Shown one piece after another: positions 35,428 to 45,382 of a DNA stretch of 53,315 nt (the stretch's first letter is position 1; each line of letters opens with the position of its first letter). The notes beneath the pieces are model-generated. The model searched no databases, was not told the origin of the DNA, and saw only the letters and a list, made by a program, of their open reading frames with translations. The translations under genes and the position numbers were made by a program. The stretch is from positions 1 to 53,315 of the forward strand of contig JAHEHU010000008.1 in the NCBI GenBank assembly GCA_024639765.1, read 5' to 3'. The DNA is from Eudoraea sp. (GTDB taxonomy: Bacteria > Bacteroidota > Bacteroidia > Flavobacteriales > Flavobacteriaceae).

Positions 35428-36610
35428 TTAAGACTTCTAAAGGGTTATTCTCATCTATTTCCTGCCTCTCCAGGCCTGTTTTTGATCTCTTGATGCTGGC
35501 ACTGAGTACTACCCCTATCGCCAGACATGTCATCCAAATAGAGGTACCCCCACTACTGATAAGTGGAAGTGTCTGACCCGTTACAGGAAACAATTCCACC
35601 GCCACTGCCATATTGATAAAAGCCTGAAAAACAATGGGTAATCCTACCCCTACAACCATTAATTTTCCAAAGAATGATTCATTCGCATTGGCCACCACTA
35701 TGATCCTAAAGAGCAATAAGAGGTAAAAAAACATCAGCACAAAGCCTCCTATCAAACCATATTCTTCTACTATGATCGCATAAATAAAATCTGAGGAACT
35801 CTGTGGCAGGAAATTCTTCATTACACTTTTACCTGCCCCATTACCTACCAGACCACCGCTGGCAATGGCTATTTTTGCTTTTTCTATTTGATAATCGGCT
35901 TCAGTATCTGCAGGGTCCCAGAAACTTTCTATTCTGCTCATCCATGTATCTACCCTGTTAGGGAATAGATCTGGGGCGGCTTTGGCGATCAACACAAAGA
36001 AGACAAGACCCAAAAGTCCGAACCCCACCATTGCCGTTAAATATTTCAAAGGATATCCCCCTAAAAAACACAGAACAAGGACCATAAAAAACAATATAGC
36101 TGCAGTAGAAAAATTAGCAGGAAGTATCAGTACTACAATCAAGAATACCGGAGACCACAATGGGAGTACACTTTCTTTAAAAGTAATGGTCCTATCCTTG
36201 ATCTTTGAAAGGTACCGGGCTATATATATCATTAAAACCACAGATGCCAGGGTAGAGGTTTGAAAAGTGATTCCTACCAATGGTAATCGAATCCACCTAC
36301 TGGCGTTGGCCCCTTCTATAGTAGTGCCCTGTGCAAGGGTATAGACCAAAAGAGCAATCACCACAGGCATGGCTATGATGGCCAGGCCTTTGAAATAATG
36401 AGCGGGGATCTTATGTATTCCATATATGATACCAAAGCCTAAAAATAGTAACAGACCGTGTTTCATCAGATGACCCATAGTGGTGCCATTTCCTACCACA
36501 TACACTAAATTACTACTCGCACTATAGACAGGCAGGAATGAAAATAAGGCGAGAAGTGCTACCACTGCCCAAATGACCTTATCTCCTTGTATGTGTTGAA
36601 GAAATTTCAA
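35414..36610 (-). CDS. ftsW: peptidoglycan glycosyltransferase FtsW
   Basis: SEDS-family polymerase that builds septal glycan strands from lipid II together with the PBP encoded by ftsI in this cluster. The 398-residue protein has about ten hydrophobic segments and the SEDS signatures: an Asp-containing extracellular loop (WDPADTEADYQIEKAKIAIASGG region), the GGLVGNGAGKS motif and the C-terminal TGQTLPLISSGGTSIW motif. The final 25 residues are cytoplasmic and polar. It lies 3 bp after murD. Confidence 0.95.
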   Translation of the reverse strand: MKFLQHIQGDKVIWAVVALLALFSFLPVYSASSNLVYVVGNGTTMGHLMKHGLLLFLGFGIIYGIHKIPAHYFKGLAIIAMPVVIALLVYTLAQGTTIEGANASRWIRLPLVGITFQTSTLASVVLMIYIARYLSKIKDRTITFKESVLPLWSPVFLIVVLILPANFSTAAILFFMVLVLCFLGGYPLKYLTAMVGFGLLGLVFFVLIAKAAPDLFPNRVDTWMSRIESFWDPADTEADYQIEKAKIAIASGGLVGNGAGKSVMKNFLPQSSSDFIYAIIVEEYGLIGGFVLMFFYLLLLFRIIVVANANESFFGKLMVVGVGLPIVFQAFINMAVAVELFPVTGQTLPLISSGGTSIWMTCLAIGVVLSASIKRSKTGLERQEIDENNPLEVLSGQL

Positions 36611-36613
36611 AAT

Positions 36614-37948
36614 CTATAAATTCTTTATTGCTTCTTTAAATTGATTGCCTCTATCCTCGTAGTTTTTAAAAAGATCAAAACTTGCGCAGGCCGGAGATAA
36701 TAATACGGTATCACCACGTTCCGCTATCTTGTAAGCAACTTTAATCGCTTCACTCATTGCATATGTTTCTACAAAAATATCCACCGCATTCCCAAAGGCA
36801 TGTCTCAGTTTGGAGTTATCCATTCCCAGGCAGATTATGGCTTTCACCTTTTCGCGCACCAAGGGCATGAGGACCTTGTAGTCATTCCCCTTGTCTACAC
36901 CTCCAACGATCCACACTGTAGGGGTAGACATGCTGTCTAGCGCATAATAGGTTGCATTAACATTGGTCGCTTTGGAATCATTGATGTATTGCACATGGTG
37001 TATCTTCAGTACCTTTTCCAATCTATGCGCTGCACCCTGGAAGTTTTGAATACTATCTCTGATCGCTTCCTTGCGAATACCCACCAGCTTGGCTGCTGTG
37101 ATCGCCGCCATAGTGTTCTTGAGGTTGTGCCTTCCTTCTAATGCCAGTGAATTTGATGTGATTTCCATAGTTCCTTGTTCTGTCTTAATTACAAAGTGTT
37201 TATCTTTTAAATAGGTTCCCTGCAGCCCTTCTTTTTCCAAAGAAAAAGGCAGCGTTTTGGCTTTAATTGGGTGTTCTTTTAAATAGTTGCTGATCACTTC
37301 ATCATCTGCATCATAAATGAAATAGTCTTCCTCTTTTTGGTTCATAGCTATCCTGAATTTGGAGGCTATATACTTCTTAAAATCATACTCGTACCGGTCC
37401 AGATGATCTGGTGTAATATTGGTTAGTATTCCAATATGCGGCTTGAATTTGCTTATACCATCGAGCTGAAAACTGCTGATCTCTAATACATAAAAGTCAT
37501 AAGAGTATTCGGCCACCATCTTTGCAAAACTGTCTCCAATGTTTCCCGCCATACCAACGTTATATCCCGCTTGTTTTAGGATATGATGAACTAACATAGT
37601 GGTCGTGGTTTTCCCATTACTTCCTGTAATGCCAATAATGGTAGCTTTTGTATATCTGGCAGCAAATTCAATCTCTGATACTACAGGGATACTATTGGCT
37701 ATCAGTTTCTGCACCATTGGAACCTTATCAGGTATTCCCGGGCTTTTCATGACCAGATCAGCATTCAGGATCTTCTCCTCAGAATGACCTCCTTCTTCCC
37801 AATCAATTCCAAAATGTGTAAGAACGTCCTTGTATTTATCTTTAATCTCGCCTTTGTCTGAAACAAAGACCTCATATCCTTTTTGTTTCCCCAGAATGGC
37901 GGTCCCGGCACCACTCTCTCCTCCACCCAGGATCACTAGCCGCTCCAT
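36614..37948 (-). CDS. murD: UDP-MurNAc-L-alanine--D-glutamate ligase MurD
   Basis: Adds D-glutamate to UDP-MurNAc-L-Ala using ATP. Motifs: GGGESGAG at residues 8-15, the ATP loop GSNGKTTTT at 109-117, EISSFQLD and GILTNITPDHLDRY in the central domain, NDSKATN near 313 and LSPACASFDLFKNYEDRG at the C-terminus. Length 444 is normal. No gap separates it from mraY upstream (0 bp) and only 3 bp from ftsW downstream. Confidence 0.97.
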   Translation of the reverse strand: MERLVILGGGESGAGTAILGKQKGYEVFVSDKGEIKDKYKDVLTHFGIDWEEGGHSEEKILNADLVMKSPGIPDKVPMVQKLIANSIPVVSEIEFAARYTKATIIGITGSNGKTTTTMLVHHILKQAGYNVGMAGNIGDSFAKMVAEYSYDFYVLEISSFQLDGISKFKPHIGILTNITPDHLDRYEYDFKKYIASKFRIAMNQKEEDYFIYDADDEVISNYLKEHPIKAKTLPFSLEKEGLQGTYLKDKHFVIKTEQGTMEITSNSLALEGRHNLKNTMAAITAAKLVGIRKEAIRDSIQNFQGAAHRLEKVLKIHHVQYINDSKATNVNATYYALDSMSTPTVWIVGGVDKGNDYKVLMPLVREKVKAIICLGMDNSKLRHAFGNAVDIFVETYAMSEAIKVAYKIAERGDTVLLSPACASFDLFKNYEDRGNQFKEAIKNL

Positions 37949-39169
37949 TTACCTCACTTTTAAGGTTACTATGGTAACAATCGCCAGCAGTATCCCAATG
38001 ATCCAAAATCTGGTTACAATCTTACTTTCGTGATATCCTTTTTTTTGATAATGGTGGTGAAGCGGTGACATTAAGAAAATGCGCCTTCCTTCCCCGTATT
38101 TGCGTTTTGTGAATTTGAAATAACTTACCTGCATCATCACAGACAACGATTCCGCAAAAAAGATCCCGCACAGAAGCGGAATAAGTAATTCCTTGCGAAC
38201 TATAATGGCGATCACTGCAATGACCCCCCCAATCGTTAAACTGCCGGTATCTCCCATAAAAACCTGAGCGGGATAGGCATTATACCAAAGGAACCCTACC
38301 AGAGATCCTACAAATGCCGAAATAAAGACCACTAGTTCTCCTGCCCTTGGGATATAAAAAATATCGAGGTAGTTGGAGAAAATAATATTACCAGATACCC
38401 AGGCAAATATGCCAAGGGTAAGGACTATAATTGCCGAGGTCCCTGCGGCCAGACCATCAATACCATCCGTAAGATTGGCGCCATTGGAAACAGCTGTAAC
38501 AATAAAAATAACAATGGGAATAAAGATCAACCAAGCATAGGATTGAGCTCCTTCTCCTATCCAGGAAATAAAATCGGCATAGTCTAGCTCGTTGTTCTTA
38601 AAAAAAGGAATATTGGTCTTTGTCGACTTATGTTCTTTACCTTCTACCTCTTTAACCTCAAAATTCTCAGTGATAATGGACTTATTCTTCTCTTTCATGG
38701 TAACCCCAGGATGAAAGAAGAGGGTAGCTCCCACCATAAGTCCGAGTACCACCTGGCCTAATATTTTAAAACGACCTTTTAGTCCTTGTTTGTTTTTTTT
38801 GAAGATCTTGATATAGTCATCAATGAACCCTATTATACCCATCCATATGGTGGTTATGATCAGCAGTATGACATAAATATTATCAAGTCTAGCAAAAAGG
38901 AGTACCGGTATAAGAGTAGACATGATGATGATGAGTCCTCCCATAGTTGGGGTTCCCTCCTTTTCTTGTTGTCCATCCAGTCCCAGATCGCGTACCGTTT
39001 CACCAATTTGTTTATGACGAAGAAAAATAATGATCCGTTTTCCAAGTGTTGTTGCGAGAATCAAAGAAAGCAACACTGCCATGGCCGCACGGAACGATAA
39101 GAACTGGAACAGCGTAGCGCCGGGGAATTGGTATTGCTTTTCTAAATATTCAAATAAGTAGTACAACAT
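37949..39169 (-). CDS. mraY: phospho-N-acetylmuramoyl-pentapeptide-transferase MraY
   Basis: Integral-membrane enzyme that transfers phospho-MurNAc-pentapeptide to undecaprenyl phosphate, forming lipid I. Catalytic and metal motifs are DDYIKIFKK (Asp117, Asp118), [10 protein letters not shown] at 232-241 and the C-terminal [12 protein letters not shown]. About ten membrane segments. At 406 residues it exceeds E. coli MraY (360); the extra length sits in a charged loop at about residues 157-208 ([20 protein letters not shown] onward), an insertion I know from other Bacteroidota. It lies 19 bp after murE. Confidence 0.96.
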   Translation of the reverse strand: MLYYLFEYLEKQYQFPGATLFQFLSFRAAMAVLLSLILATTLGKRIIIFLRHKQIGETVRDLGLDGQQEKEGTPTMGGLIIIMSTLIPVLLFARLDNIYVILLIITTIWMGIIGFIDDYIKIFKKNKQGLKGRFKILGQVVLGLMVGATLFFHPGVTMKEKNKSIITENFEVKEVEGKEHKSTKTNIPFFKNNELDYADFISWIGEGAQSYAWLIFIPIVIFIVTAVSNGANLTDGIDGLAAGTSAIIVLTLGIFAWVSGNIIFSNYLDIFYIPRAGELVVFISAFVGSLVGFLWYNAYPAQVFMGDTGSLTIGGVIAVIAIIVRKELLIPLLCGIFFAESLSVMMQVSYFKFTKRKYGEGRRIFLMSPLHHHYQKKGYHESKIVTRFWIIGILLAIVTIVTLKVR

Positions 39170-39188
39170 ATAGTGTCTCTTGGTGCTC

Positions 39189-40652
39189 TTATTTATTTAA
39201 ATCCTCTAGGACCTTTCTGACGATCTTAAAATCATCGAACTCTATTCTATTCCCATTGGTCTCCTGGTAGGTCTCATGACCTTTCCCTGCCAACAGAATG
39301 ATATCTTGTGCATCGGCCAGTTGGCATGCTGTTTTTATAGCTTGCTCTCTATTCTCAATGGCCAGCACCTTCTTTGCATTTTGTGGTTCCACCCCTGCTT
39401 CCATATCCGAAATTATGGTAGTAGGTGGTTCAGTTCTAGGGTTATCCGAGGTGAAAATAACCTTGTTGCTCATGGATGAAGCGATATGCCCCATTACCGG
39501 ACGCTTAGACTTGTCACGATCACCACCACACCCCACTACGGTGATGACGTTTTCATTTCCAGTCCTCAATGCACTGATTGTATCCAGCACATTTTTTAAG
39601 GCGTCCGGCGTATGGGCATAATCAACAATAGCCGTTATGCGTTGCTTTGATATAAAGTATTGGAACCTGCCATCCACATTTTCCAATTCACTTAATAGTT
39701 TTAAAATTTCAAATTTTTCAAGCCCTAAAAGATCTGCCGTGGCGTAAATTGCCAGGATGTTATAGGCGTTGAAGTGACCAATGAGTTTGGTCCAAAGTTC
39801 ATTGTTATCAATTTTTAGCAATTGTCCGCTAAATTGATTTTCGAGTATCTGAGCCCTGTAGTCTGCATATGTCTTTAAGGCGTACGTATATTTTTTAGCT
39901 CTTGTATTCTGTAACATGACCAGCCCATTCTTATCATCAATATTGGTAAGAGCAAAAGCTGTTTTTGGCAAATCATCGAACAAGCGCTTTTTGGTATCTC
40001 TGTATTCAGCAAAGGAGTTGTGATAGTCTAAATGATCGTGAGTAAGGTTGGTGAAAATGGCACCTGCAAAAAGAAGTCCATTGGTTCTTTTTTGATCAAT
40101 ACCGTGCGAACTGGCTTCCATAAAACAGAACTCCACCCCTTCCTCATTCATCAAGGATAGATGTTTGTTGATAGTAAGTGCATCGGGCGTTGTATGCATA
40201 GTGCTATATTCTTTTTCATCCACCATGATCCTGATGGTTGATAGCAATCCAACCTTATATCCTGCTTTTTTAAATAATTGATAAAGCAAACTGCTTACGG
40301 TAGTCTTGCCGTTAGTCCCGGTGACACCAACTAATTTTAAGTTCTTCGATGGATTCCCATAAAAATTGGACGCCATGATGGCCAGTGCCTTTTTGGAATC
40401 CTCTACTTCAATATAACTTATCTCATTGATGAGTTCTTCGGGCATTTTTTCACAAACAATGGCATTTGCACCCAGATCGATGGCTTTTTTTATATAGGCA
40501 TGACCATCAGATTGCGTGCCTTTTATTGCTACAAAGACATCGTCTAAACCTACAGAGCGGGAATCAAAACAAATGTGGTTCACCAACTTTGCTGTGGTGC
40601 CGCTCACCGCTGTTAAGCCTACTCCATATAATATGTCCTTTAAAGATGTCAT
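39189..40652 (-). CDS. murE: UDP-MurNAc-tripeptide synthetase MurE (meso-diaminopimelate type)
   Basis: ATP-dependent ligase that adds the third residue to UDP-MurNAc-L-Ala-D-Glu. The ATP loop is GTNGKTT at residues 112-118. The specificity motif reads DNPRTE near residue 405; DNPR is the signature of enzymes that take meso-diaminopimelate rather than lysine, so the peptidoglycan should be of the DAP type. The HDHLDYH and YAHTPDAL motifs are present. Length 487. The start codon overlaps the ftsI stop by 4 bp (ATGA type). Confidence 0.96.
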   Translation of the reverse strand: MTSLKDILYGVGLTAVSGTTAKLVNHICFDSRSVGLDDVFVAIKGTQSDGHAYIKKAIDLGANAIVCEKMPEELINEISYIEVEDSKKALAIMASNFYGNPSKNLKLVGVTGTNGKTTVSSLLYQLFKKAGYKVGLLSTIRIMVDEKEYSTMHTTPDALTINKHLSLMNEEGVEFCFMEASSHGIDQKRTNGLLFAGAIFTNLTHDHLDYHNSFAEYRDTKKRLFDDLPKTAFALTNIDDKNGLVMLQNTRAKKYTYALKTYADYRAQILENQFSGQLLKIDNNELWTKLIGHFNAYNILAIYATADLLGLEKFEILKLLSELENVDGRFQYFISKQRITAIVDYAHTPDALKNVLDTISALRTGNENVITVVGCGGDRDKSKRPVMGHIASSMSNKVIFTSDNPRTEPPTTIISDMEAGVEPQNAKKVLAIENREQAIKTACQLADAQDIILLAGKGHETYQETNGNRIEFDDFKIVRKVLEDLNK

Positions 40653-42655
40653 GATAGGTCCAATACTATTTTGGATACTTTACTTAATGCAGTACCCTCT
40701 GTGATCGATTGTTTTTTTACTTTACCATTGCCTTTTATTTCTACCTGCAACCCAAGATTTTCCAGGATAGAAATAGCATCCATGCCACTCATGCCTTTAA
40801 GGTTTGGCATAATGGTTAAGGATTTGCTTGCCTCTTCATAATAGCCTTCATAGGCTTCATTTAATACCTTGTTGAAAGGTTCCAGGGAAGCAACTTCATC
40901 TATCAAAGGATTGTTTGCATATATCTTTTGCGCTATTGATTTGAAAACCGGTCCTGAAACATCGGCACCATAATAGCCTACACTCTTGTCTGGTTCATGA
41001 ATTACCACGATGCAGGAATACTTTGGGTCATCTGCCGGAAAATAGCCCGCAAAAGTTGAAATATATCGCAGTTTGTCCGGGTCCTTCCCAACGTAATTCT
41101 TTTGAGCGGTACCTGTTTTACCTGCCATAGAAAAATTGGGTGCGTAAAGCCTGTGCCCTGTTCCATGTTCTTTTTCCACTACATTCTTAAGTAGCTGTTG
41201 AACTTTTTGGGCAGTTTCCTGGGAACAAATAGCCGGGTTAATCACTTCCTTTTCAAACTTTCGGATTGTAGTGTTCCATTCTTTAACCTCTTTTATTAAG
41301 CGAGGTCTTAGTAGTTCACCATCATTGGCAATGGCGTTGTAAAAGGCCAGGGTTTGCAGTGGGGTTAATGATACCTCGTATCCGTGAGACATCCAGGCCA
41401 GGGAAATGCCAGACCATCCTTTATCACCCGGATTTCGGATCACTGGCTTCCCCTCTCCCTTAATAGGCATTTCCAATTCTTTATGAAGGTCCATCCGCAT
41501 CAATCTATTCACATATGCTTGTGGCTTATCCTTATAGTTATTGTGTATCATTTTTGCGAAGGCGGTATTGGAGGACACCTCAAAAGCCCGCGCCACGGAG
41601 ATCTCTCCATAACCCCCATGCTTAGAATCGCGCACGGTACGATCATAAAGCCGCCATTTACCTTTTTCGGTATCAATGACGCTGCTGGTATCAATTACCT
41701 TGTCTTCAAGGGCCGCTACCAATGACATTAATTTAAAGGTAGAACCAGGTTCATGCGATTCGCCGATGGCATAATTCAGCCGTTCGTAATACTTATTATC
41801 TTCTGTCCTTCCCAGATTTGAGATCGCCTTAATCTCACCTGTCCTAGTTTCCATGACGATCACACAACCATGATCTGCTTTATATTTTTCCAATTGCCCC
41901 AGCAACGCATGATGGGCAATATCCTGAATATTGATATCGATAGTGGAAATAACATCGTACCCGTCCTTAGGTTCTATTATATTGTCCAAACCAATTGGTT
42001 TCCATTGTCCTTTGGCTATTTTTTGTTTGAGACGCTTCCCTTCCTTACCTCTCAAATACTGACCAAATGCGCCTTCCAACCCTACACGGGTAGCATAGCC
42101 ATTCTCATCAAAACGTTCATAACCCACGCTTCGTTCAGCAATCTTTCCCAGGGGATGTTCACGGACCGTTTTCTGATCTACAATAAGTCCTCCGCGATAA
42201 GGCCCCATATTAAAGAGTGGAAAGTCTTTCACACTTATATACTGGGAATAGTCAAGATTTCTGGCAATTAATGCATACCTGCTTTTATTGGTTTTTGCCT
42301 TTCGCAGCAATTTTTCATAATAAGAAGATGGCTTGTTTAATAGGCCACCTAATTTCGCAGCAAGTGGATGCACAAACTTTTTAAAATCTTCATCCTTTAC
42401 GGTAACGGCATCGAATCGTATGGTGTATTTAGAGACCGACGTAGCAAGCAAACTACCATCATCAGAATACAGATTACCCCTATTAGGCGGTATGGTAAAC
42501 ATCTTTTCCGTTCGCTTCATAGCCAAGGCCTTGTACTTGTCTCCATGCACCATTTGGATGGATACCAGCTTAAATAAGACAAATCCAGCAAAAAGGAATA
42601 GACCCCCCGAAACCAGATACAACCTTGTTAATATGTGTTTACTTGAAAAGGCCAT
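40649..42655 (-). CDS. ftsI: septal penicillin-binding protein FtsI (PBP3-like), one PASTA domain
   Basis: Class B transpeptidase that cross-links septal peptidoglycan with FtsW. Order: short cytoplasmic tail, a single membrane helix at about residues 12-32, a pedestal domain with FTIPPNRGNLYSDDG at 53-67, and the transpeptidase domain with the active-site motif Ser305-T-F-Lys308, SSN at 361-363 and KTGTA at 513-517. Residues about 610-668 form one PASTA domain (IMPNLKGMSGMDAISILENL), not found in E. coli FtsI but common in Bacteroidota and Gram-positives. 668 residues. Confidence 0.95.
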   Translation of the reverse strand: MAFSSKHILTRLYLVSGGLFLFAGFVLFKLVSIQMVHGDKYKALAMKRTEKMFTIPPNRGNLYSDDGSLLATSVSKYTIRFDAVTVKDEDFKKFVHPLAAKLGGLLNKPSSYYEKLLRKAKTNKSRYALIARNLDYSQYISVKDFPLFNMGPYRGGLIVDQKTVREHPLGKIAERSVGYERFDENGYATRVGLEGAFGQYLRGKEGKRLKQKIAKGQWKPIGLDNIIEPKDGYDVISTIDINIQDIAHHALLGQLEKYKADHGCVIVMETRTGEIKAISNLGRTEDNKYYERLNYAIGESHEPGSTFKLMSLVAALEDKVIDTSSVIDTEKGKWRLYDRTVRDSKHGGYGEISVARAFEVSSNTAFAKMIHNNYKDKPQAYVNRLMRMDLHKELEMPIKGEGKPVIRNPGDKGWSGISLAWMSHGYEVSLTPLQTLAFYNAIANDGELLRPRLIKEVKEWNTTIRKFEKEVINPAICSQETAQKVQQLLKNVVEKEHGTGHRLYAPNFSMAGKTGTAQKNYVGKDPDKLRYISTFAGYFPADDPKYSCIVVIHEPDKSVGYYGADVSGPVFKSIAQKIYANNPLIDEVASLEPFNKVLNEAYEGYYEEASKSLTIMPNLKGMSGMDAISILENLGLQVEIKGNGKVKKQSITEGTALSKVSKIVLDLS

Positions 42656-42976
42656 TTATGGGTTTTCAGATGTTACTTTTATTTTTTTTGGAGGTGTTTC
42701 AGAAGGGAGCAACCCTTCCTCTGCCACAGTGAGACGTATGGTAGACTCTAATTTTAGTCTTTGCACATCAGATCGCATGTCTACGAATTCACTTCGCAAT
42801 TCCTTTACCTCTTCATTTAAGGCAGCCAAGCGATGTACTTTCCTGTCTGCGCTATGAGAACTGGCGATCATAACGGTAGCCAAAAAAGAAGCGAAGATCA
42901 GAAAGAGCCAATTTTTGGGGGCATCGCCACTTACAAGAAACTTTCCTTTTAAGATGGCAACTATTCCGTTTTTCAT
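42656..42976 (-). CDS. ftsL: FtsL-like cell division protein
   Basis: Small bitopic divisome protein that with FtsB and FtsQ activates FtsW-FtsI. The 106 residues comprise a short N-terminus, one membrane segment (about 22-40; NWLFLIFASFLATVMIAS) and a periplasmic coiled coil (about 48-85; RLAALNEEVKELRSEFVDMR with hydrophobic heptads). FtsL sequences diverge strongly; the call rests on topology, size and position between rsmH and ftsI with no gap to ftsI. Confidence 0.85.
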   Translation of the reverse strand: MKNGIVAILKGKFLVSGDAPKNWLFLIFASFLATVMIASSHSADRKVHRLAALNEEVKELRSEFVDMRSDVQRLKLESTIRLTVAEEGLLPSETPPKKIKVTSENP

Positions 42977-42991
42977 ATCTCTACCTGCTAT

Positions 42992-43888
42992 TTAACTACG
43001 TTCAGCTATTCTAAGTTTTGCACTCCGTGCTCTATTATTGTGTTTTATCTCTTCTTTTGTTGGCACTATCAGCTTCCCAATTTTTTTGAAAGGAGTGATG
43101 GGTGCACCATAAAAATCCTTTTCTACTTCACCTTCGAACTTCCCCATTTGAATAAATCGTTTTACCAATCGGTCTTCTAACGAATGGTAGCTAATTACAC
43201 TCAACCTTCCTCCTTTTTGCAACAACGCGGGGGTTTGCATCAAAAATTCCTTAATTGCTTCTAGTTCCTGGTTCACCTCTATTCTGATGGCCTGATAAAT
43301 CTGAGCCAATATTTTATGTTCTTTATGAGCGGGCAAAAATCGTTTCAGCACCGCTTTAAGTTCCGCTGATGTTTTTACAGGCTCTTTCTCACGAGCGGTA
43401 ATAATTTCACTGGCAATGGCTTCTGCATTTCTCAGTTCACCATACTCATAGAATACCTTTCTCAGCTGCTTGTGTCCATATTGATTGATCACTTCATAGG
43501 CCGATAGTTCATTCCGTTTAGACATCCTCATATCCAGTTCTGCCTCAAATCGGGTTGAAAATCCACGTTCTGCACTATCGAACTGATGTGAAGAGACACC
43601 AAAATCTGCGAGTATCCCATCTACTTTCTTTACACCAAAGAACTTTAAAAACTGACCCAGGTACCTGAAATTTTCATTTATCAGTGTAAACCGGTCATCC
43701 TGTATTTCATTCGCTACTGCCTCCTCATCCTGGTCAAAGGCGATCAATCTTCCTGCATCCCCCAGGTTCTTCAGGATCTCTCTGGAATGTCCTCCACCTC
43801 CAAAGGTGATATCCACATAGATCCCATTCTTTTTTATACTCAGCCCTTCAACAGACTCTTTTAGCAATACCGGATTATGATACTTCAT
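42992..43888 (-). CDS. rsmH: 16S rRNA (cytosine1402-N4)-methyltransferase RsmH
   Basis: Methylates N4 of C1402 in the ribosomal P site with S-adenosylmethionine. From ATG 43888 the protein starts MKYHNPVLLKESVEGL, the canonical family beginning, has the cofactor motif DITFGGGGHSREIL, DGILADFGVSSHQFD, and ends with the SYHSLEDRLVKRF and NNRARSAKLRIAER motifs; 298 residues. The frame is open to an ATG at 43900, four codons further upstream. It overlaps the mraZ stop by 14 bp. Confidence 0.96.
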   Translation of the reverse strand: MKYHNPVLLKESVEGLSIKKNGIYVDITFGGGGHSREILKNLGDAGRLIAFDQDEEAVANEIQDDRFTLINENFRYLGQFLKFFGVKKVDGILADFGVSSHQFDSAERGFSTRFEAELDMRMSKRNELSAYEVINQYGHKQLRKVFYEYGELRNAEAIASEIITAREKEPVKTSAELKAVLKRFLPAHKEHKILAQIYQAIRIEVNQELEAIKEFLMQTPALLQKGGRLSVISYHSLEDRLVKRFIQMGKFEGEVEKDFYGAPITPFKKIGKLIVPTKEEIKHNNRARSAKLRIAERS

Positions 43889-44339
43889 CACCATCTTCAC
43901 CCATTACCTGCTCAGCTAATTCTGCAAAATTCTCAGCTGTTTCATCCAGCACCTTCTCATAACTATCTTTATCCCAGATCTCGATAATATTGATGGCCGA
44001 ACTCAAAACCACTTCCTTAGATATCCCTGCAATGGCAATCAGATTCTTTGGTATCAAGAGTCGTCCAGTAGCATCAATCTCAACAGGTTTTACCCCTGCC
44101 GAAAATCTTCTTATAAAATCGTTGTTCTTTTTCTTGAAACGGTTCTTGCGATTCATCTTCTGCATCAACAAATTCCATTCTTCCATAGGATACAATTCCA
44201 GACATGGCTGAAACACAGAACGCTTAATTACAAAGCCCTTGTTGATCACAGGGGCCATCTGATTCTTAAGGGTAACAGGTATCATTACCCTGCCCTTGAC
44301 ATCTGCCTTGCAATCGTATGTCCCAATGAAACTGATCAT
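43875..44339 (-). CDS. mraZ: transcriptional regulator MraZ
   Basis: DNA-binding protein with two AbrB/SpoVT-like swapped-hairpin domains that usually represses its own dcw operon. The first domain starts FIGTYDCKADVKGRVMIPVTLK (conserved DxKGRxxIP-type motif), the second has PVEIDATGRLLIPKNL around residues 80-95. It is the first gene of the cluster and is preceded by three direct 7-bp repeats at 10-bp spacing across the promoter, the expected MraZ target layout. Length is 154 residues. Confidence 0.95.
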   Translation of the reverse strand: MISFIGTYDCKADVKGRVMIPVTLKNQMAPVINKGFVIKRSVFQPCLELYPMEEWNLLMQKMNRKNRFKKKNNDFIRRFSAGVKPVEIDATGRLLIPKNLIAIAGISKEVVLSSAINIIEIWDKDSYEKVLDETAENFAELAEQVMGEDGDEVS

Positions 44340-44369
44340 TTAAATCTGGTTGGTACTTATATATAAACT

Positions 44370-44377
44370 CAAATATA
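44370..44377 (-). promoter_or_regulatory. -7 promoter box (TATATTTG) for the dcw cluster
   Basis: Exact TAnnTTTG match on the minus strand, 30 bp upstream of the mraZ ATG. Confidence 0.6.
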
Positions 44378-44386
44378 TATAAATTA

Positions 44387-44413
44387 TTACCACTATTTAC
44401 CACAAATTACCAC
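44387..44413 (-). promoter_or_regulatory. putative MraZ operator: three GTGGTAA repeats, 10-bp period
   Basis: On the minus strand GTGGTAA occurs three times; plus-strand positions of the complement TTACCAC are 44387-44393, 44397-44403 and 44407-44413. The repeats fall on one face of the helix and lie 9-36 bp upstream of the -7 box, over the -33 region. Confidence 0.75.
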
Positions 44414-44519
44414 TTTGTTGATAAAATCAGCAACTTTTTGCCTCACAAATAATAAATAAGCAACTAAACAGAAGTTCTTAACCCTTGCAGAGCTTGTAAG
44501 TTTTAGTTCCATGGAATGA

Positions 44520-44527
44520 TAAATTTG
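44520..44527 (+). promoter_or_regulatory. -7 promoter box (TAAATTTG), distal, for the hydrolase-engB pair
   Basis: Exact TAnnTTTG match, 78 bp before the hydrolase ATG; second of two candidate boxes. Confidence 0.4.
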
Positions 44528-44571
44528 CATGGCCATACCTCAATTAAATGGCGGCATAAGATGATAATGCC

Positions 44572-44579
44572 TATATTTG
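44572..44579 (+). promoter_or_regulatory. -7 promoter box (TATATTTG), proximal, for the hydrolase-engB pair
   Basis: Exact TAnnTTTG match, 26 bp before the hydrolase ATG; the better placed of the two. Confidence 0.55.
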
Positions 44580-44605
44580 CCAACTGACAACAGAAGCTGT
44601 CTTGC

Positions 44606-45370
44606 ATGGAGAATAACATAAAGACCGACGGTAAATACAGATATATAGAGGTAGGTGAGGGAACCCCAATGATTATACTTCATGGCCTCATGGGTGGTTT
44701 AAGTAATTTTGAAGGTGTGACCAACCATTTTCCTCATTTGGGGTACAAAGTATTGGTCCCTGAATTGCCTATTTACGACATGCCCATGCTCAAGACCAAT
44801 GTCAAGAATTTTGCAAAATTCCTGGAACGTTTTATTGAATACAAAGGCCTAAAAGATGTCATCCTTTTAGGAAATTCTCTTGGAGGTCATATTGGTCTGT
44901 TACATACTAAACTTTATCCAAATTTGGTCAAAGCTCTTGTTATAACGGGAAGTTCTGGCCTTTATGAAAGCGCAATGGGTGACGGCTACCCCAAACGTGG
45001 TGACTATGAGTTCATTAAAAAGAAAGCACAGGATGTCTTCTATGACCCGGCCGTTGCAACAAAGGAAATTGTAGATGAAGTATTCGCTACGGTGAATGAC
45101 CGCATGAAACTTGTTAAAACCTTAGCGATCGCAAAAAGTGCCATACGTCACAATATGTCGAAAGACCTGCCACATATGCATACACCAACCTGCATCATCT
45201 GGGGTGAAAACGATTCTGTAACACCTCCCAAGGTAGCTAAAGAATTTCATGAACTCTTGCCAGACGCAGACCTATTTTGGATCAAAGAATGTGGTCATGC
45301 TCCCATGATGGAACACCCCAACGAATTTAACGAGGTGTTAGAAAAATGGTTGATAGAACGAAAATTCTAA
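44606..45370 (+). CDS. alpha/beta hydrolase
   Basis: Single-domain alpha/beta hydrolase, 254 residues, cytoplasmic (no signal peptide). The oxyanion region is LHGLMGG near residues 25-31, the nucleophile elbow GNSLGG places Ser91, the acid is the Asp of WGENDSVTPP near 203, and the His is in ECGHAPMMEHP near 231, so the triad is complete. Substrate is not predictable; esterases, C-C hydrolases and haloperoxidase-like enzymes share this core. engB follows after 12 bp and is likely co-transcribed, a pairing I recall from other Flavobacteriaceae. Confidence 0.85.
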   Translation: MENNIKTDGKYRYIEVGEGTPMIILHGLMGGLSNFEGVTNHFPHLGYKVLVPELPIYDMPMLKTNVKNFAKFLERFIEYKGLKDVILLGNSLGGHIGLLHTKLYPNLVKALVITGSSGLYESAMGDGYPKRGDYEFIKKKAQDVFYDPAVATKEIVDEVFATVNDRMKLVKTLAIAKSAIRHNMSKDLPHMHTPTCIIWGENDSVTPPKVAKEFHELLPDADLFWIKECGHAPMMEHPNEFNEVLEKWLIERKF

Positions 45371-45382
45371 GGATCCTACGTC

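Noticed and set aside
28982-44339. Missing murB, murF and ddl taken as a deletion in the dcw cluster
   Set aside because: The same reduced order is usual for Bacteroidota, and the genes present are packed without gaps, so nothing indicates a recent loss.
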